DNA from: Culex pipiens pallens
Lineage: Eukaryota; Arthropoda; Insecta; Diptera; Culicidae
Direction: 5' to 3'
Length of the DNA: 64,000 nucleotides
NCBI RefSeq assembly: GCF_016801865.2
Contig: NC_068938.1
Location: 5,505,338-5,569,337, forward strand
Position 1 is the first letter of the stretch; every line of letters begins with the position of its first letter. Made by a program: the position numbers and the translations under genes. A model generated the notes under the pieces. The model did no database searches. It was not told the DNA's origin and saw only the letters and a program-made list of their open reading frames with translations. Shown piece by piece: positions 47,723-60,903 of this stretch.

Positions 47723-47869
47723 TGGTATTTTGCGTAAATTTTTATATTTAAAAAAAACTCTAATAAAGTTATAATCATACAAAGTTCGCTTTGTTTGACA
47801 ATCATAATAGAAATTTCAAAAATACGGTGCATTGTGAAAATTTAAGTATTCATAAAAAAATCTGATAAG

Positions 47870-48260
47870 GCTGGTTCAAATTTTATTTAAAATTTTCTTC
47901 TCCCCCCACCCTTTAAAATTAGCCCGAAAAAGCAGAGGGCAAACAATTTTTTTTTTCGAAAAACATCAAAATTTCAAAGGAATTTGAACTGCCGAAAGCA
48001 ATATAAAATACACTCCCCTGCGTTCAGAATTATTTTTAGCATTTTTGGGATGATTAAAAAATCCTTTGATTTAAAAAAAAATAATTTTTACTATCGCAAA
48101 ATGTTTTTTTTTCTCAAAATATTTTTGTTTTAGTGAAATCTTACATTTTTGAAATCTAATGATTGCAAAACAACTGAACTAGTGTAAAATGCATTTTAAA
48201 ACATTTTTCCATGCAAATGTTGAAACTATGGCTTTTTATTTTAATATTTATATTTTTTTA
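47870..48260. repeat. Diverged interior of the 2258-2717 MITE family
   Basis: Shares 'aaaacaactg.ac..gtgta.aatgcattttaaaacattttt' and the C-rich start block with the Harbinger-like MITE, but recognisable termini are gone. Confidence 0.5.
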
Positions 48261-48652
48261 TTCCTAATATTTGGATAATATTGCAATTTTTTTTAAATTA
48301 ACAAAAATAAATTCTAATTGATTAAAAATGTTTGGCTGAAATTCCGATATTTTTAGGTTACTTCCAATCATAAAATTAGAAAATTTCACAAAGATTTTTT
48401 TCAATTTTTCCTTTCTCAATTTTATTTTTTAATCAATGCTCAACAAATATTTGTCCATTGTCAAAAATTTCAAATTATTCAAAAGATGCTCATTCTCTTG
48501 ACATCAAAAATTTTAGAAAAGGACACATGGACACTTGTTAAAAAAAACAAAAAATAGCATTTTTAAATTTGGAATCAACCCTCAAATGGCAATAACTACA
48601 TATTTTGAAAAAAAATGTTAATGAGTTTGAAAATATGTTTGAGTACATTTTT

Positions 48653-50375
48653 AGTTTTAGTGTTTCGTGTAGAAATTAAGGTGAAATCACATGTAAAATG
48701 CGTAGAAAAAGTTCAAAGTTTCAATGTTTTAACTCCAAAACATTACTGGTCATGGTTTTAAATTGTATTAACATGTAGCAGAATGATATAAAAACGATTT
48801 ACAGCTCTGACGTAGCCGGATTAAGCCTAAGTGAAGTGACTTAAGTATATTATTTACAAGTTTATGCCTTAATATCTTAAAAAACTCCTAAATCAAGTGA
48901 TTTTAAGTCAAAGAAAACTAGATTGCACAAAAATAACTTAAAATGGGATGACTTTGAGCCAAGGGGTGACATTGTACCAAATTTTACGATTTATAATAGC
49001 CAGATAGTTTTACAACAAGCTCGATAAGCTTGAATTGCAAAGTATAATCGTTGCAAATATTGTTCTTAGATTATGTTGTCCTCTGCCATAAAAAGTTCAA
49101 TAAGTACGAAACACTAAAAAAAGATAAAGCTTTAGCTTCATAAGCCTTACCGTTTGACCCCGACAAGCGTTTTAGGACACAAGTCACATTGAAAACTTAC
49201 TTCGCCTGTACAAACTTGACTATACCGGGTTCGGTGGTAGAATGTTAAACGTGGTTGCCTCTCACCCCGGTTTGGCTGGTAATGTTGTAGAGCGAGCAAT
49301 TTGATTTGATTCGCTATTTAACTGTACTATTTTCATGTTTTCATAAGATATGCCAAGCTTGTTAATAAATTTATTGTGTTTTCACATTGGGCAGAAGTAG
49401 GATTTGTTTTGTTGTATACATTATTAGTGAACGTTCTTGATGATCAACAATATGTTCTATTGAATTCTAACTATGAGTGTATCAACATTAATTAAATCAA
49501 TTATAAAATGTTTTTTATGACGATAACAGAAATGTTGAAAAATAATTGGTTGGTTTGAAATGTTAATCCTTGGGAAGTTGTGTCATTAAACTTTTGCTAA
49601 GTATAATCATTACACAGGACAACAAAAATATAAGAGCTAAATGATAGCTGAAGTACTCTCCGGATTTCATTTGTAAAGTTGAAATTTGTAAACGATTTAA
49701 AACCATAAAAAAACAATTTTATTTTTATTGCAATGTCACAAACTTGCCACGTCACAAAATGTATTTCCTTAATATTTTGATTGTTTTAATTGATTTCAGT
49801 AGAAATTGATTTAGAACTAAAAAATGTGAGCATCATTTTCAAATTTGGAGGATTCCAGGAGATTTTAAATTTATTTTAATTAATTAAATTTCAAATCAAC
49901 AGGCTTTATTCAAACAGAATAAGCAGATTAGCGTAGCAATATCATCAAATTGATTTGTGGGAACATAAATAGACCAAATTAATCCGTCTACAAATAAATA
50001 AATTAATATAAAATTCAAGCTTATCAATGCATTCTTTATGCGTTTATTGGTAAAATGTCACCCCTTGGCTCAAAGTCACCCCATTTTAAGTTATTTTTGT
50101 GCAATCTAGTTTTCCTTGACTTAAAATCACTTGATTTAGGAGTTTTTTTAAGATATTAAGGCATAAACTTGTAAATAATATACTTAAGTCACTTCACTTA
50201 GGCTTAATCCGGCTAAGTCAGAGCTGTAAATCGTTTTTATATCATTCTGCTACATGTTAATACAATTTAAAACCATGACCAGTAATTTTTTTGAGTTAAA
50301 ACATTGAAACTTTGAACTTTTTCTACTCGTTTTACATGTGATTTCACCTTAATTTCTACACGAAACACTAAAACT
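48653..50375. mobile_element. Foldback element with about 340-bp inverted arms
   Basis: The left arm 48653-48995 and the right arm 50045-50375 are inverted copies with few differences: 'agttttagtgtttcgtgtag' outermost, then 'acagctctgac', 'ggattaagcctaagtgaagt', and 'ccaaggggtgacatt' innermost. The 1.05 kb loop has no transposase frame; it contains a tRNA-Gly-like A box (GGTTCGGTGGTAGAATG, 49228). The target duplication was not found. Confidence 0.75.
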
Positions 50376-52056
50376 GACCGTATTCGAAATTTCTGCCGGC
50401 AAATATTTTGAAACTCGGCCCAGAGGTGCAGAATGGTCCCAGGAACCATGTCCAATCATTGGTTTGGGTGGAAATTTTTTTTTCATAATAACGGTCTGTG
50501 GGGGACCCGTGAACTCTTAAATAACTACTTTCTAACTTTTTGATGTGATGATGTGATGTGATAGAATAATGTTTATTTCAGTCTTTTTTGTTTTTAAATG
50601 TTATAAAATTATTTTAATGTGTTATTAAGAATTGAATTTATTTAGATGTCAATTCTAGATATTTTAATCAAAGTAATTTCCATTGGATTCTATCAAATTA
50701 TTAAAAACTGTCAATAAACTAAAATTTTGGAATTGCTTAGCAACGAGCCTATTTCGGTGCCATCTTTTATATTTGCTGGTTTTTATGGGTAGTTCAAGAT
50801 AACAAATAAACAATCATATCATTCTATTTTCAATAATTTGTGTCATGAAACATATTTTTAATCTTTTTTCTTGTTCATAGAAATTGATATTTTGATCCAA
50901 ATTTTTAAAAAATAATGAATTTGGAATGTTTAATTCCACTTTTTACAGTTTAGATGAAAAAGCAAGATTTTTTTGTGGTTAATGAGAATGAGTACTAATC
51001 TTTATTACAATAATTATTAAAAAAACAGTTATGTAGAAAGGATGACTCAACTCCGACAAGATCACCTGACTTTATCCAATTATGCTTGAAAAAAAAGGTA
51101 CAACTTTTGCCTCCAGCGTTTCCCAACTCCTTCCACCTTAACTCGGCAAACTCATCTTGTTAAATGTTTACACATTTTATGCTCACTTTCGTTTTGTGTA
51201 CACAGCACAGCTCATAGGGTTCATGATGTTTGCCCTTCTCCATACATGACACAGAGTGAGAGACTAAATATTTAATAAGCCAAACTCTTCCTTTCCCTCC
51301 CTTCTCCAAATATCATTTTCATTTGCACTTTTCGGTGCTTCAAAACTGAAATTAAGACGTTTTCCACCAACAACAAGTTCCTCGTGCGGGGATCGCTGGT
51401 TCCGGGAAGATATGCTAATCTTGGCAAGTTTTGCACGCGTGGCTGGTTCCAAAAGCAAGCCGTGACGAAAGAAGTTGACAATTTTCTATCGAGCGACACA
51501 CATTTCGCTGGGAAAATAAATCACGGTACCTTGCCCCTTAAGTACTACGAAAGTTTCACGAGGAAAGCGTAATCATTCATCCACTTCCGGGGGTTCCCCG
51601 GAGCTTGAACCCACAGGAACCACTATCAACATCAGGAAACAAATTTGATGCCGTAAAACTTATCTCCACAAATGTCGACTTTCGACTCGAGGGAAAGAGG
51701 CCAAACATAACCTAGAATCATGCTTTTAATGAATTACATTCATCATAAAAGTCTTGGGCCTGGGGAGTGGGAGGCGGTGACGACCCCCTCGAGAAACCTA
51801 ATCCGGCCCTTAGGACGTTTCGTCGTCGTGGGGAGTCCTGCCGCGATATCCACGTTTCGTGAGGCAGCGCGGAACAAGCAATCATAAAACCACATTGAAA
51901 GCTTGGCATGCATTTCCGACTTTGCGAGAGAGAGAAAGCAATAAATCTGGCACTTTTCACGTGTCCTTCTTCACCGTTTTGGGCGCCATCTTTGATTGCG
52001 AAAAAAGAAAAACTATTCGGCAGCACTGACTGATCTCACACGCGTTCGTCACACGT
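50376..52056. other. Intergenic, no supported gene
   Basis: AT-rich to about 51050, then moderate GC. Frames around 51264-51572 and 51718-52026 have no recognisable domains. Confidence 0.5.
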
Positions 52057-52068
52057 CGTCGCCTGCTA

Positions 52069-52304
52069 AAAAAACGAAGTTGACTTTATAGCTGTCGGCC
52101 ACCATTGCTAGTACCAACCACTAGTGTCTTCCTTTTTATCTACAAGGACTTCGCCGCCCTGGGCTCCTAAGTGTATGAAAGTATGGCACGGAGCGACGGC
52201 GCCGAATACCCATATTTACACAAAGAATTTTAGAGCGCCCGCCGCGGGATTCGAACCGGCGACCTCTGGATTGTGAGTCCAGTGCGCGGTCCGATTGATC
52301 CACA
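52069..52304 (-). mobile_element. tRNA-derived SINE (family S), reverse copy
   Basis: Complement of the 47479 copy, highly similar over its full length. Anticodon loop CTCACAA (CAC, also Val-like). Flanked by an exact 12-bp target duplication CGTCGCCTGCTA (52057-52068 and 52305-52316). Confidence 0.87.
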
Positions 52305-52934
52305 CGTCGCCTGCTAGGAGAAGACAATATGGTTTTCCTTTGGTTTTTCCTTTTTGGCATGCTTTGACGCCAAAAGTCGTAAACATTTGGCTTACTAATG
52401 GGAGCTTTATTACCGGGCGGCTCGTTATCGCGATGGAGTAGGTCTCCCTACGTTAGTAGGCTGCGAATCGAGGGGGTGCCAAAAAACAAAGGAAGATAAT
52501 AAAGGGACACGGAGAGAAATGTTTTATTTTTGGGAATTTGAAAATTTATTAGATTTTGAAAAAAAAATCACTGATTTAAATCCCCTCAAGCTTTATCAAA
52601 ACCTATATAGTTAAATTCGGCATTTGTTTTTTTTTTAAATTTAAAATTCTTATTCCTTTCAGGCCTGATGGGTCATATATGACCCATACCGAAATTCGGT
52701 TGTATAAAATCACACAGTGCTCAAAACATATAACATTGTTCAGCAAAGTTGTAATTTATGAGTTTCTCTACCTAGGAAAAAATGTTTGAGGTGTTGTTAA
52801 TGGCCTTTTTGACGACCTAGAACATCCTGAAAACCTGAAATTTGGAAACTTCAGAAAGTGTTGAACAAAATTCAGGCTTACAACGAATTTTCCAGGCAAA
52901 TGAAGTTCAGTTATTACCAGTCACATCCCCACGA

Positions 52935-54161
52935 CCATTTGGCACCACTTCGATCCCTTTGGATCTCTTTTGGGATGATCTAGGTCCTCCAAAGTGTCCT
53001 GGAATACAGATCATGGAGTCTACCGCCGTAACAACACGATTCTACCAAGCTTCCGATTATGGTTCATATTCAGTGATGTCCCTGGAACCTTTTGGCAACA
53101 CTATGAGGTATGTGGATCACTTTTGGGATGTTCTGGGTCCTCCAAAGTGTCCAGGAATACAGATCTTGGAGTCTACCGCTGCAACAACACGATTCTACCA
53201 AGTTTCCGATTATGGTTCATATTCAGTGATGTCCCTGGGACCTTTTGGCAACACTCTGAGCTTTGTGGATCAATTTTGGGATGTTCTGGGTCCTCCAAAG
53301 TGTCCTGGAATACAGATCATGGAGTCTACCGCCGTAACAACACGATTCTACCAAGCTTCCGATTATGGTTCATATTCAGTGATGTCCCTGGAACCTTTTG
53401 GCAACACTATGAGGTATGTGGATCACTTTTGGGATGTTCTGGGTCCTCCAAAGTGTCCAGGAATACAGATCTTGGAGTCTACCGCTGTAACAACACGATT
53501 CTACCAAGTTTCCGATTATGGTTCATATTCAGTGATGTCCCTGGGACCTTTTGGCAACACTCTGAGCTTTGTGGATCACTTTTGGGATGTTCTGGGTCCT
53601 CCAAAGTGTCCTGGAATACAGATCTTGAAGTCTACCGCCGTAACAACACGATTCTACCAAGTTTCCGATTATGGTTCATATTCAGTGATGTCCCTGGAAC
53701 CTTTTGGCAACACTATGAGGTATGTGGATCACTTTTGGGGTGTTCTGGGTCCTCCAAAGTGTCCAGGAATACAGATCTTGGAGTCTACCGCCGTATCAAC
53801 ACGATTCTACCAAGTTTCCGATTATGGTTCATATTCAGTGATGTCCCTGGAACCTTTTGGCAATACTATGAGGTATGTGGATCACTTTTGGGATGTTCTG
53901 GGTCCTCCAAAGTGTCATGGAATACAGATCTTGGAGTCTACCGCTGCAACAACACGATTCTACCAAGTTTCCGATTATGGTTCATATTCAGTGATGTCCC
54001 TGGGACCTTTTGGCAACACTCTGAGCTTTGTGGATCACTTTTGGGATGTTCTGGGTCCTCCAAAGTGTCCTGGAATACAGATCTTGGAGTCTACCGCCGT
54101 AACAACACGATTCTACCAAGTTTCCGATTATGGTTCATATTCAGTGATGTCCCTGGAACCT
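52935..54161 (+). repeat. 153-bp tandem repeat array, forward
   Basis: About eight units of exactly 153 bp (51 codons); the first is diverged. Units alternate between type A (NTMRYVDHFW) and type B (NTLSFVD), in the order A-B-A-B-A-A-B-A, so the array is mainly a 306-bp dimer. Two reading frames are open through the whole array (462 codons from a TTG; no early ATG before 53013), which argues that openness comes from repeating one stop-free unit rather than from a real gene. Confidence 0.9.
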
Positions 54162-55722
54162 TGTAACCTGCCTGCTGCAGTTTACCATCGCAACAGTAGG
54201 AGTCTGCGAATAACAAGAAGAATGCCCTAAGCCATCCCGATCAGGGCAAAATTTGATCTTTTGTCTTCTAGAATTTTATAAAACCACTACACTTACAACA
54301 CAAACAAGAGGCCAAGAACCATCATCATCATCGATCGCGGCTTCCCAGCAGCCGATCGATGACGATCGCGCTTACTCTCGCGAGTGCGTGATCTCCCAGC
54401 TAACCGGGCGCACATAAGGCACGTATGCACTAGATATTGGGCAATTTAAAAACTGAAGGCCGATCGTTGATTGATTACCCTAGCACAAAACACAACATGC
54501 ACACCCACCGATTATGTTTATGCTCATCATCACATCAACATACCGGACCGACATCAACCATGCCAGCACCAAACTAATTTCCCGATGGGGAAATCAAGTC
54601 GAGCAGCCACCCTGGCGACGCCCCGGTACTCACTCTCCAATCTCTTATCGGCCGACGCCAACTAGAGCCGTGAGTGATAAAGCGAGGCGCGATCGGTCAG
54701 GCAATATAGCCGATCGTCGCCCGCGGATCGTCATCAGTCACTGGTTTATCGTAAAGGAGACCGCGTCGATCGTCAACCCGATATATTTTCCGCCAGACGA
54801 TCGACCTGAAGAAGAAGTTTAGTTCGAGGAATTTCTGTGGTGAAAACCGTCTCACCAGTGTAATTTTTGCGGATTTTGTGATGTGAGCGTAATTTTAATC
54901 GTAATCTTGATTGTTTCGCCTAGGAGGAAGAACAAGGCGTGGAATAATAACCGCACTGGAGTGCGAGGTGCCGCGACACCGTAAATTGGTCGTGGTGGAG
55001 AGGTAGAGTGGCGACCCTCCCTCGTGTGCTTAATTTGTGTTAATTTGAGTCCTTTTTGTACTTTTTGTGCGTAGTGAGGTGGCGTCTACGTTCAGCATGG
55101 ATAGCATGGCCATGCTGGAGTAGTTAGGAGTACTTGAGATCGGTAAGGAGAAGATCTAACCGCCATTCTAAAATAAGTCCCAAAAAATGTGCTTCGTCCC
55201 TGAAATGTGTGCTAATTTCTATTGTCTGCCATTGTGCAGGCCTTCATTTCCTGTTTCACAAGCTGAATTCCATCATGGCTGGAGCCGTGGTGTGGAGCAG
55301 TGCGCTGCTGTGCATTCCTGCCGACTGGACGGCGGGGCTAATGCACCGGATGGCCGGCGTTCTTGCCGGTGACCAAGCTGGGTTCTGCCCGGGCAGCAAC
55401 GTTGTTCCGGATCGTCGAGGGATACACGGGGGTCACACACACACAGGTTTACACCCGCAACTCTAGTTTTAAGGACGCCAACTAGGTTTAGTTCGCCAAT
55501 ATAGATGTAAGTACGCTAAAATCCCCTCTTTTATTTCTGTGTAGGTTGAATTTATCCTTGTCTTGGGAGGGCTGGTTGATTATCTGGGATTCTGTTGGAA
55601 TTCGACCCATTTTTATTGTTTGCTGTGTTCTTTTGCATCTGTGCAGGAAATGGTACTCCTGCTATTCAATAGTACTCCATCTTGTCTCATGCTCGCACTT
55701 TCCCTGGAAATGGGAGGTGACA
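54162..55722. mobile_element. Solo LTR of an LTR retrotransposon
   Basis: It starts TGTAACC and ends GGTGACA, the short inverted TG...CA border of an LTR. The 4-bp duplication ACCT (54158-54161 and 55723-55726) flanks it, and the satellite unit resumes at exactly the interrupted position. About 1.56 kb, with no gag, pol or second LTR, so it is a recombined solo LTR. Superfamily undetermined; 4-bp duplications fit Ty3/Gypsy or BEL. Confidence 0.8.
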
Positions 55723-56019
55723 ACCTTTTGGCAACACTATGAGGTATGTGGATCACTTTTGGGGTGTTCTGGGTCCTCCAAAGTGTCCAGGAATACAGAT
55801 CTTGGAGTCTACCGCCGTATCAACACGATTCTACCAAGTTTCCGATTATGGTTCATATTCAGTGATGTCCCTGGGACCTTTTGGCAACACTCTGAGCTTT
55901 GTGGATCACTTTTGGGATGTTCTGGGTCCTCCAAAGTGTCATGGAATACAGATCTTGGAGTCTACCGCTGTAACAACACGATTCTACCAAGTTTCCGATT
56001 ATGGTTCATATTCATTGAT
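55723..56019 (+). repeat. 153-bp repeat array, forward continuation
   Basis: Two units (one A, one B) continue in the same phase as the array left of the solo LTR, then break off at 'tcattgatgtgaaaaactc'. Confidence 0.88.
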
Positions 56020-56304
56020 GTGAAAAACTCTGTAACAATTCACGGAGAAGTGCTTCAACTGCAACTTTCTACTCGCTAACATACTCTCAGGCAAAATTCG
56101 AGCTGAAAATTGGACTATATGATCTGTATAGAACTCTATATGGATCAAAAATATAAGAGGTTTCCCCTCAATCTCACTTATCTCCACGTCCGCGGATTGG
56201 TTTCTCGTGTCCTGTAAACAGAAGCAAAACATAAAATCTAAGAACGGGCCATACTACACAAGATACAAAAGTATCTGAGTAGTCAGTGTAAAAAAATGCT
56301 AAAG
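56020..56304. other. Spacer between opposed satellite arrays
   Basis: Unique-looking sequence forming the loop between the forward and reverse arrays. No gene seen. Confidence 0.5.
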
Positions 56305-56722
56305 GGTCCCATGGACACTGAATATGAACCATAATCGGAAACTTGAAAGAATCGTGTTGTTACGGCGGTAGACTCCAAGATCTGTATTCCAGGACACTTT
56401 GGAGGACCCAGACCATCCCAAAAGTGATCCACATAGCTCATAGTGTTGCCAAAGGGTCCCAGGGACATCACTGAATATGAACTATAACCGGAAACTTGGT
56501 GGAATCGTGTTGATACGGCGGTAGACTCCAAGATCTGTATTCCAGGACACTTTGGAGGACCCAGAACATCCCAAAATTGATCCACATAGTTCAGAGTGTT
56601 GCCTAAAGGTTCCAGGGACATCACTGAATATGAACCATAATCGGAAACTTGGTAGAATCGTGTTGTTACGGCGGTAGACTCTAAGATCTGTATTCCAGGA
56701 CACTTTGGAGGACCCAGAACGT
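56305..56722 (-). repeat. 153-bp repeat array, reverse
   Basis: Nearly three units of the same 153-bp repeat in opposite orientation, with their own variants (HQVSGYSSYS, NTLNYVDQFW). They are more diverged from the forward units than those are from each other. Confidence 0.88.
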
Positions 56723-56836
56723 CCAATAATGAAATGTAACTTTTTGTTGCCTGTTTCTGTTTACTCATGGAAAAATTAAACTACTGGTACCAAAATTGTA
56801 GATTAACACAGCTCAGAAAAATTCAGGCCTGAAAGG

Positions 56837-59800
56837 GTTAACCCTTTCATCACACTTACTTGGGGCGTAATCTAAACTTGGGGCGTAATCTAACTTCACG
56901 ATCTTCCAGGATGTTTTCTTCGGAGTGGATACGCTTGTGTTTGATTAGATTAGATTAATCTAAGTTCCATCTCACTTAAAAATATGGATTCAGATGATCT
57001 AAATTTCATGCAACGTCGTTTTTGAATATTGATGATTTATTATATTTAGGAACATTTTTCATGATAAAGATGTTAAAGAGAATATCAGAAAATAAATTAA
57101 ATTTCTAAAAATTGTACACCAAAACATATAAAATTTGTATTTTTGATAATAATCTAGCATGCAGCAAATAGGATTTTAACTATTTTGCTCATCCTACCAT
57201 AATAGTTATATTCTTTCAAATAAAGTTTTTTTGCGTGTGTTTTTTTTTGTAAGTTTTTCTCTTTTTCAAATATGAGCAGCTTTAAAAGGTTTTTTTGAGA
57301 AAAAGTCTGATTGCAAAGATATTTTAAAATATATATATTCTCTCATAACAAATGCATTTTTTGATTATTTTAAAGTCCATTCTATGTCTATCAGTTTTTC
57401 AACTTTTTTAACATAACCAGTAAATTGATTCAAGAGCAACTTGCAGTAGTTAAACGTATTTAAATATTTATTAAATCAAATTCCTAAAAATTCTTTCTGA
57501 AAAATTGAAAATTCTTCAAAAAATACCGAATTTTGGTTTTGTAATGTTTTTCTAAACATGATTAAAAAAGTAGTTTGATATATACCTTAAAAAGGGGTGA
57601 ATTTGATAGCCGATAGATTTTTTTTGTAAAATGAAAAGTGCAAATTAAATACGTACGGAATGGTATGGAATCATACTGACCGTGATAGAGAATTGTTCAA
57701 AGTACTACTAGAAGAAGTTTTCATAAAATTTAACAAGTTTAAAAAGTTAGTTAACCATAATCAAGATTATGTTTATGAATAGTATTATTTAAATATTCTC
57801 AAAGTGTCATGATTTTCTCAATTAATAAGATTTCGAATTGGAATACGGAATGCATTTTCAGAATCCTTGGACAATTTTCCACTAGGAGAAGGTAAAATAA
57901 GTTTTTAAATAATGAATATTATGTGTTTTTAAAACATAATTAAAAAAATTCAGCAAAAAAATCTAATTTTATATTAAATGTAAAAACTTTTAATTTGTGT
58001 TTCAAATTAAGTATAAAATGTTATATGAATCGATAATTAAAAAAAAAACAAGTTTTAACGAATTTCGGGCAAAATTCTGACTTTTTAACCATTTACCTAA
58101 AATTTATACGTATTTTGTTTAAAAGCTTAAAAATTTAGTTATCTAATTATAAACATTGATTTTTTTTTCTTAAAAACTATTTCATCAACGTGAAATTAAA
58201 ATTTGATCACCTAAAATCTGATTTTAACTTGAAAAAGCACCATTTTGGAAGCTCTTTTCAGGTTCTTTCATGTATAAAATAGCGAGCGAAGGTTTTAAAA
58301 AAAGAATAATGTGCATTTGGTCTCTTCGGTTTGGTGTCTTGCGCAAAATTGTAAGTATTGATGACAGAACTATTCCGATGAAATCAAGTACCTGGAAAAT
58401 ATTGCGTTTTTTTAAGTTTCTTTTTTTTCACAAAATTTTATTTTCCCAAAATCCGTTTTTAAATTTTGTATTTGATTTATGGTAGTACACATGCCATTTA
58501 AAGTTTAAAGTATTTTTGTTTTTTAATTTTTAATTTTTTGAAAACTTATGATTGCAAACGACTGTACCACTGAAATGATTAAATTATGGCTTGTTGTTTT
58601 AATTTTTTTTTTTTTTGATTGGTAAATGTGATGTTGCTTTGATTTTTCGACTTTTGTCCACTGTCGTGTTAGGCCGCTGAAAATTATTTTTTTAAGTTTA
58701 TGTCGGTGAACATTTGGAGCAAATCTTGGCGAAGATTTGAATTCAGCTAGAAAGCTTCGCAAGACTGCATATGAACAGAGTACAACGCTCAAATATTTCA
58801 AATCATATTCAGTTTTTTCCTCCGTGTTTCTTTTTCCACAAACCTACAAACCCTCCAAATCATGTTACCCAAAGTGACATTTTTATATAAATCATAAAAC
58901 TTTCCACACGACAAATTCCGTTTTCCTCGCTAGAAAAAGCCCACACTCTCTCCCCTTCCTCCATCCTAGATCTTTCTCAGTGTTGGAGCCCATCTGATGG
59001 CATTTCTCACTTGGGGAACCCCTCGTCCTATCCCCATCCTCCCCTCGTCCTCTGACATTTCGGAAGCAAGAACCAAAACAAAGTCGACCTTCCAGCGTGA
59101 AATAGTTTACCCCACATTTCCTACCCCCCAACAAAATTTTACCCAAAAAAAAAATGTTGATATGATGAATATGTCAAGTGGGAAATGGCGGGGAAATGAT
59201 ACATTCTTCGGGCGCCCTCCCCCTTATGAGCTCGTAAATCATAGCTGGCTGCGCCACCCTGCCGCGAATTTGGTTTGTTTGTTTTTTTTGTCAGAGATCA
59301 CAGATTTTATAATTTTGGTTTAGCTTTTCGGATCCACTTGTCTCTGTCGGTTGACATGCGATGACATTGACTCTTACCACCACCACACCGCAGTGGCCTG
59401 CTGCGATGTCCATTAGACCGTAAGTGGACACACGCACACAGAGTGTGCTGTGCACCCAATCTGAATAATGTGACATCCGTCTCTTCCGCCCCGTCGCAGA
59501 TCGCTCGAATCGGCCAGACCATAAATATTTCATGGATGCTTTACACCGAAAATGTCGGTAATTTCATTGCCAAATCTCGACTGTGATTTTCGTTTCGTTT
59601 GTAGAGAGGATGGGAGTTCGTGAAGTACGACCCAACTGGGCCCCATTATTCTGGCCTGAAAAGATTCATGTTCAAGTTTAAATTTCACTTTTAACCAGAG
59701 TTGCGCAAGAGTTTCGAGAGAGTTCCGGAAGAGCCCTTGAAAATGAAGAAACATTGGCCATTGTGGTCACTTTCCGCAAAATTTATTACCGATACGTTTG

Positions 59801-60903
59801 AGTTAGCATTGTCTGCATATCCGAACCAAATTAGCTCTGGAGTCCGGAGTGGCCACAAGGTGTCCTAACGTGGAAGGTTACGCACCGAAACGCCAAAGGC
59901 TACTTGGATGATGTTTGCTGTTCAAAAAGGAGAGAAGGGACGCTTTACATGCTGGCCACCATGCGGAAAATTCCATTTTCATGGCCTACTCTACTTTGGG
60001 GCCAGTGTGGTGTGGTGAGGACTGATTTGATTTTCCATCAGTCTCCGGGTCCAAGTGGCCCTGTCCTGGCTAGGTAGGCCATGACTACCGGTTTCGTTCG
60101 TCGGGTTGGAAGTGCGAAAAGGGTTCGGCAGCTAAGCTAATAAATGGGGAAATTCTGAAGCTTTGGGATGATGAGAATTGTTTTGGGTTGAAGAGAATGG
60201 GAATTTCAGGGTAGGAAGGTTAGGAATTTCCAACACTCTAATGGGACTTTGCATAGTGATGGAGATTTCAGGACCGCACACCCGTTTGCAATTCTGTGGT
60301 GGAATGAAATGATCTGTTGTTAAGAAGAAGTTAATTTGACTTTGGATTTACAAACCAAAATTTGTGTTCGAAGAGGGAGTAATCGAACACAAATCTGAAG
60401 GCAATTTAATCCAAAGGCAGCTTTATGGAACAATTTTCTTACAGTTAGTCTTTCAATATTGATTTTTTTTCGGCTCATACAATTTGATCAATTCCGACTC
60501 CTGAGACCTAAAAACACAACATATTTCAAAGCTTTATTCCTACCTCTTCTACCAAGAAAAAGCTTCCCAAGCTACGGTTAAATCCAAAATATATTGTTGG
60601 CAACTCGGCCGTGCCAATGCAATTTTCGATAAAATACTGTCCTCAATAAAGCTGCAGATGTACAATAAATCTCAGTGTCTATCGATAGAGAACCATCGGG
60701 AAACTGTCTTGTTTCACGAACTACCCATTAAGACAATATGTTATATTGCTGGAGCTGCTTCTTTTTCTAGGTTGAAATTGTGGAAAGTCTTCAAGTGATA
60801 TCGGTAACTTTGAAATTCCGATACCGCATAACCGAATTTTTCCACAAAAACAAATCCAGAGTGGAAAGTTATGCTTTTCCCCTGCCATAACGAATATACA
60901 CAT
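56837..60903. other. Intergenic, no supported gene
   Basis: AT-rich with a diverged family F block at 58260-58620 ('tttggtgtcttgcgcaaaattgtaagtattgatgacagaac'). GC-richer, compositionally gene-like sequence at 58900-60300 shows no frame or splice pattern that could be assigned; 59316-59530 is the part most worth comparing with other mosquitoes. Confidence 0.4.

Larger units (their letters stand above)
52655..56836. mobile_element. Composite inverted-repeat element carrying 153-bp satellite
   Basis: Bounded by the 14-bp inverted sequence CCTTTCAGGCCTGA (52655-52668) and its exact complement (56823-56836). Inside are a forward satellite array, a solo LTR insertion, the forward array's continuation, a spacer, and a reverse-orientation array. 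No transposase recognised. Its original length without the LTR would be about 2.6 kb. Confidence 0.55.

Noticed and set aside
52842..54230. A 462-codon repetitive protein gene
   Set aside because: It starts at TTG, a second frame is open over the same array, its end is LTR sequence, and the unit is satellite in a mobile element. Kept as a repeat unless codon selection is shown.
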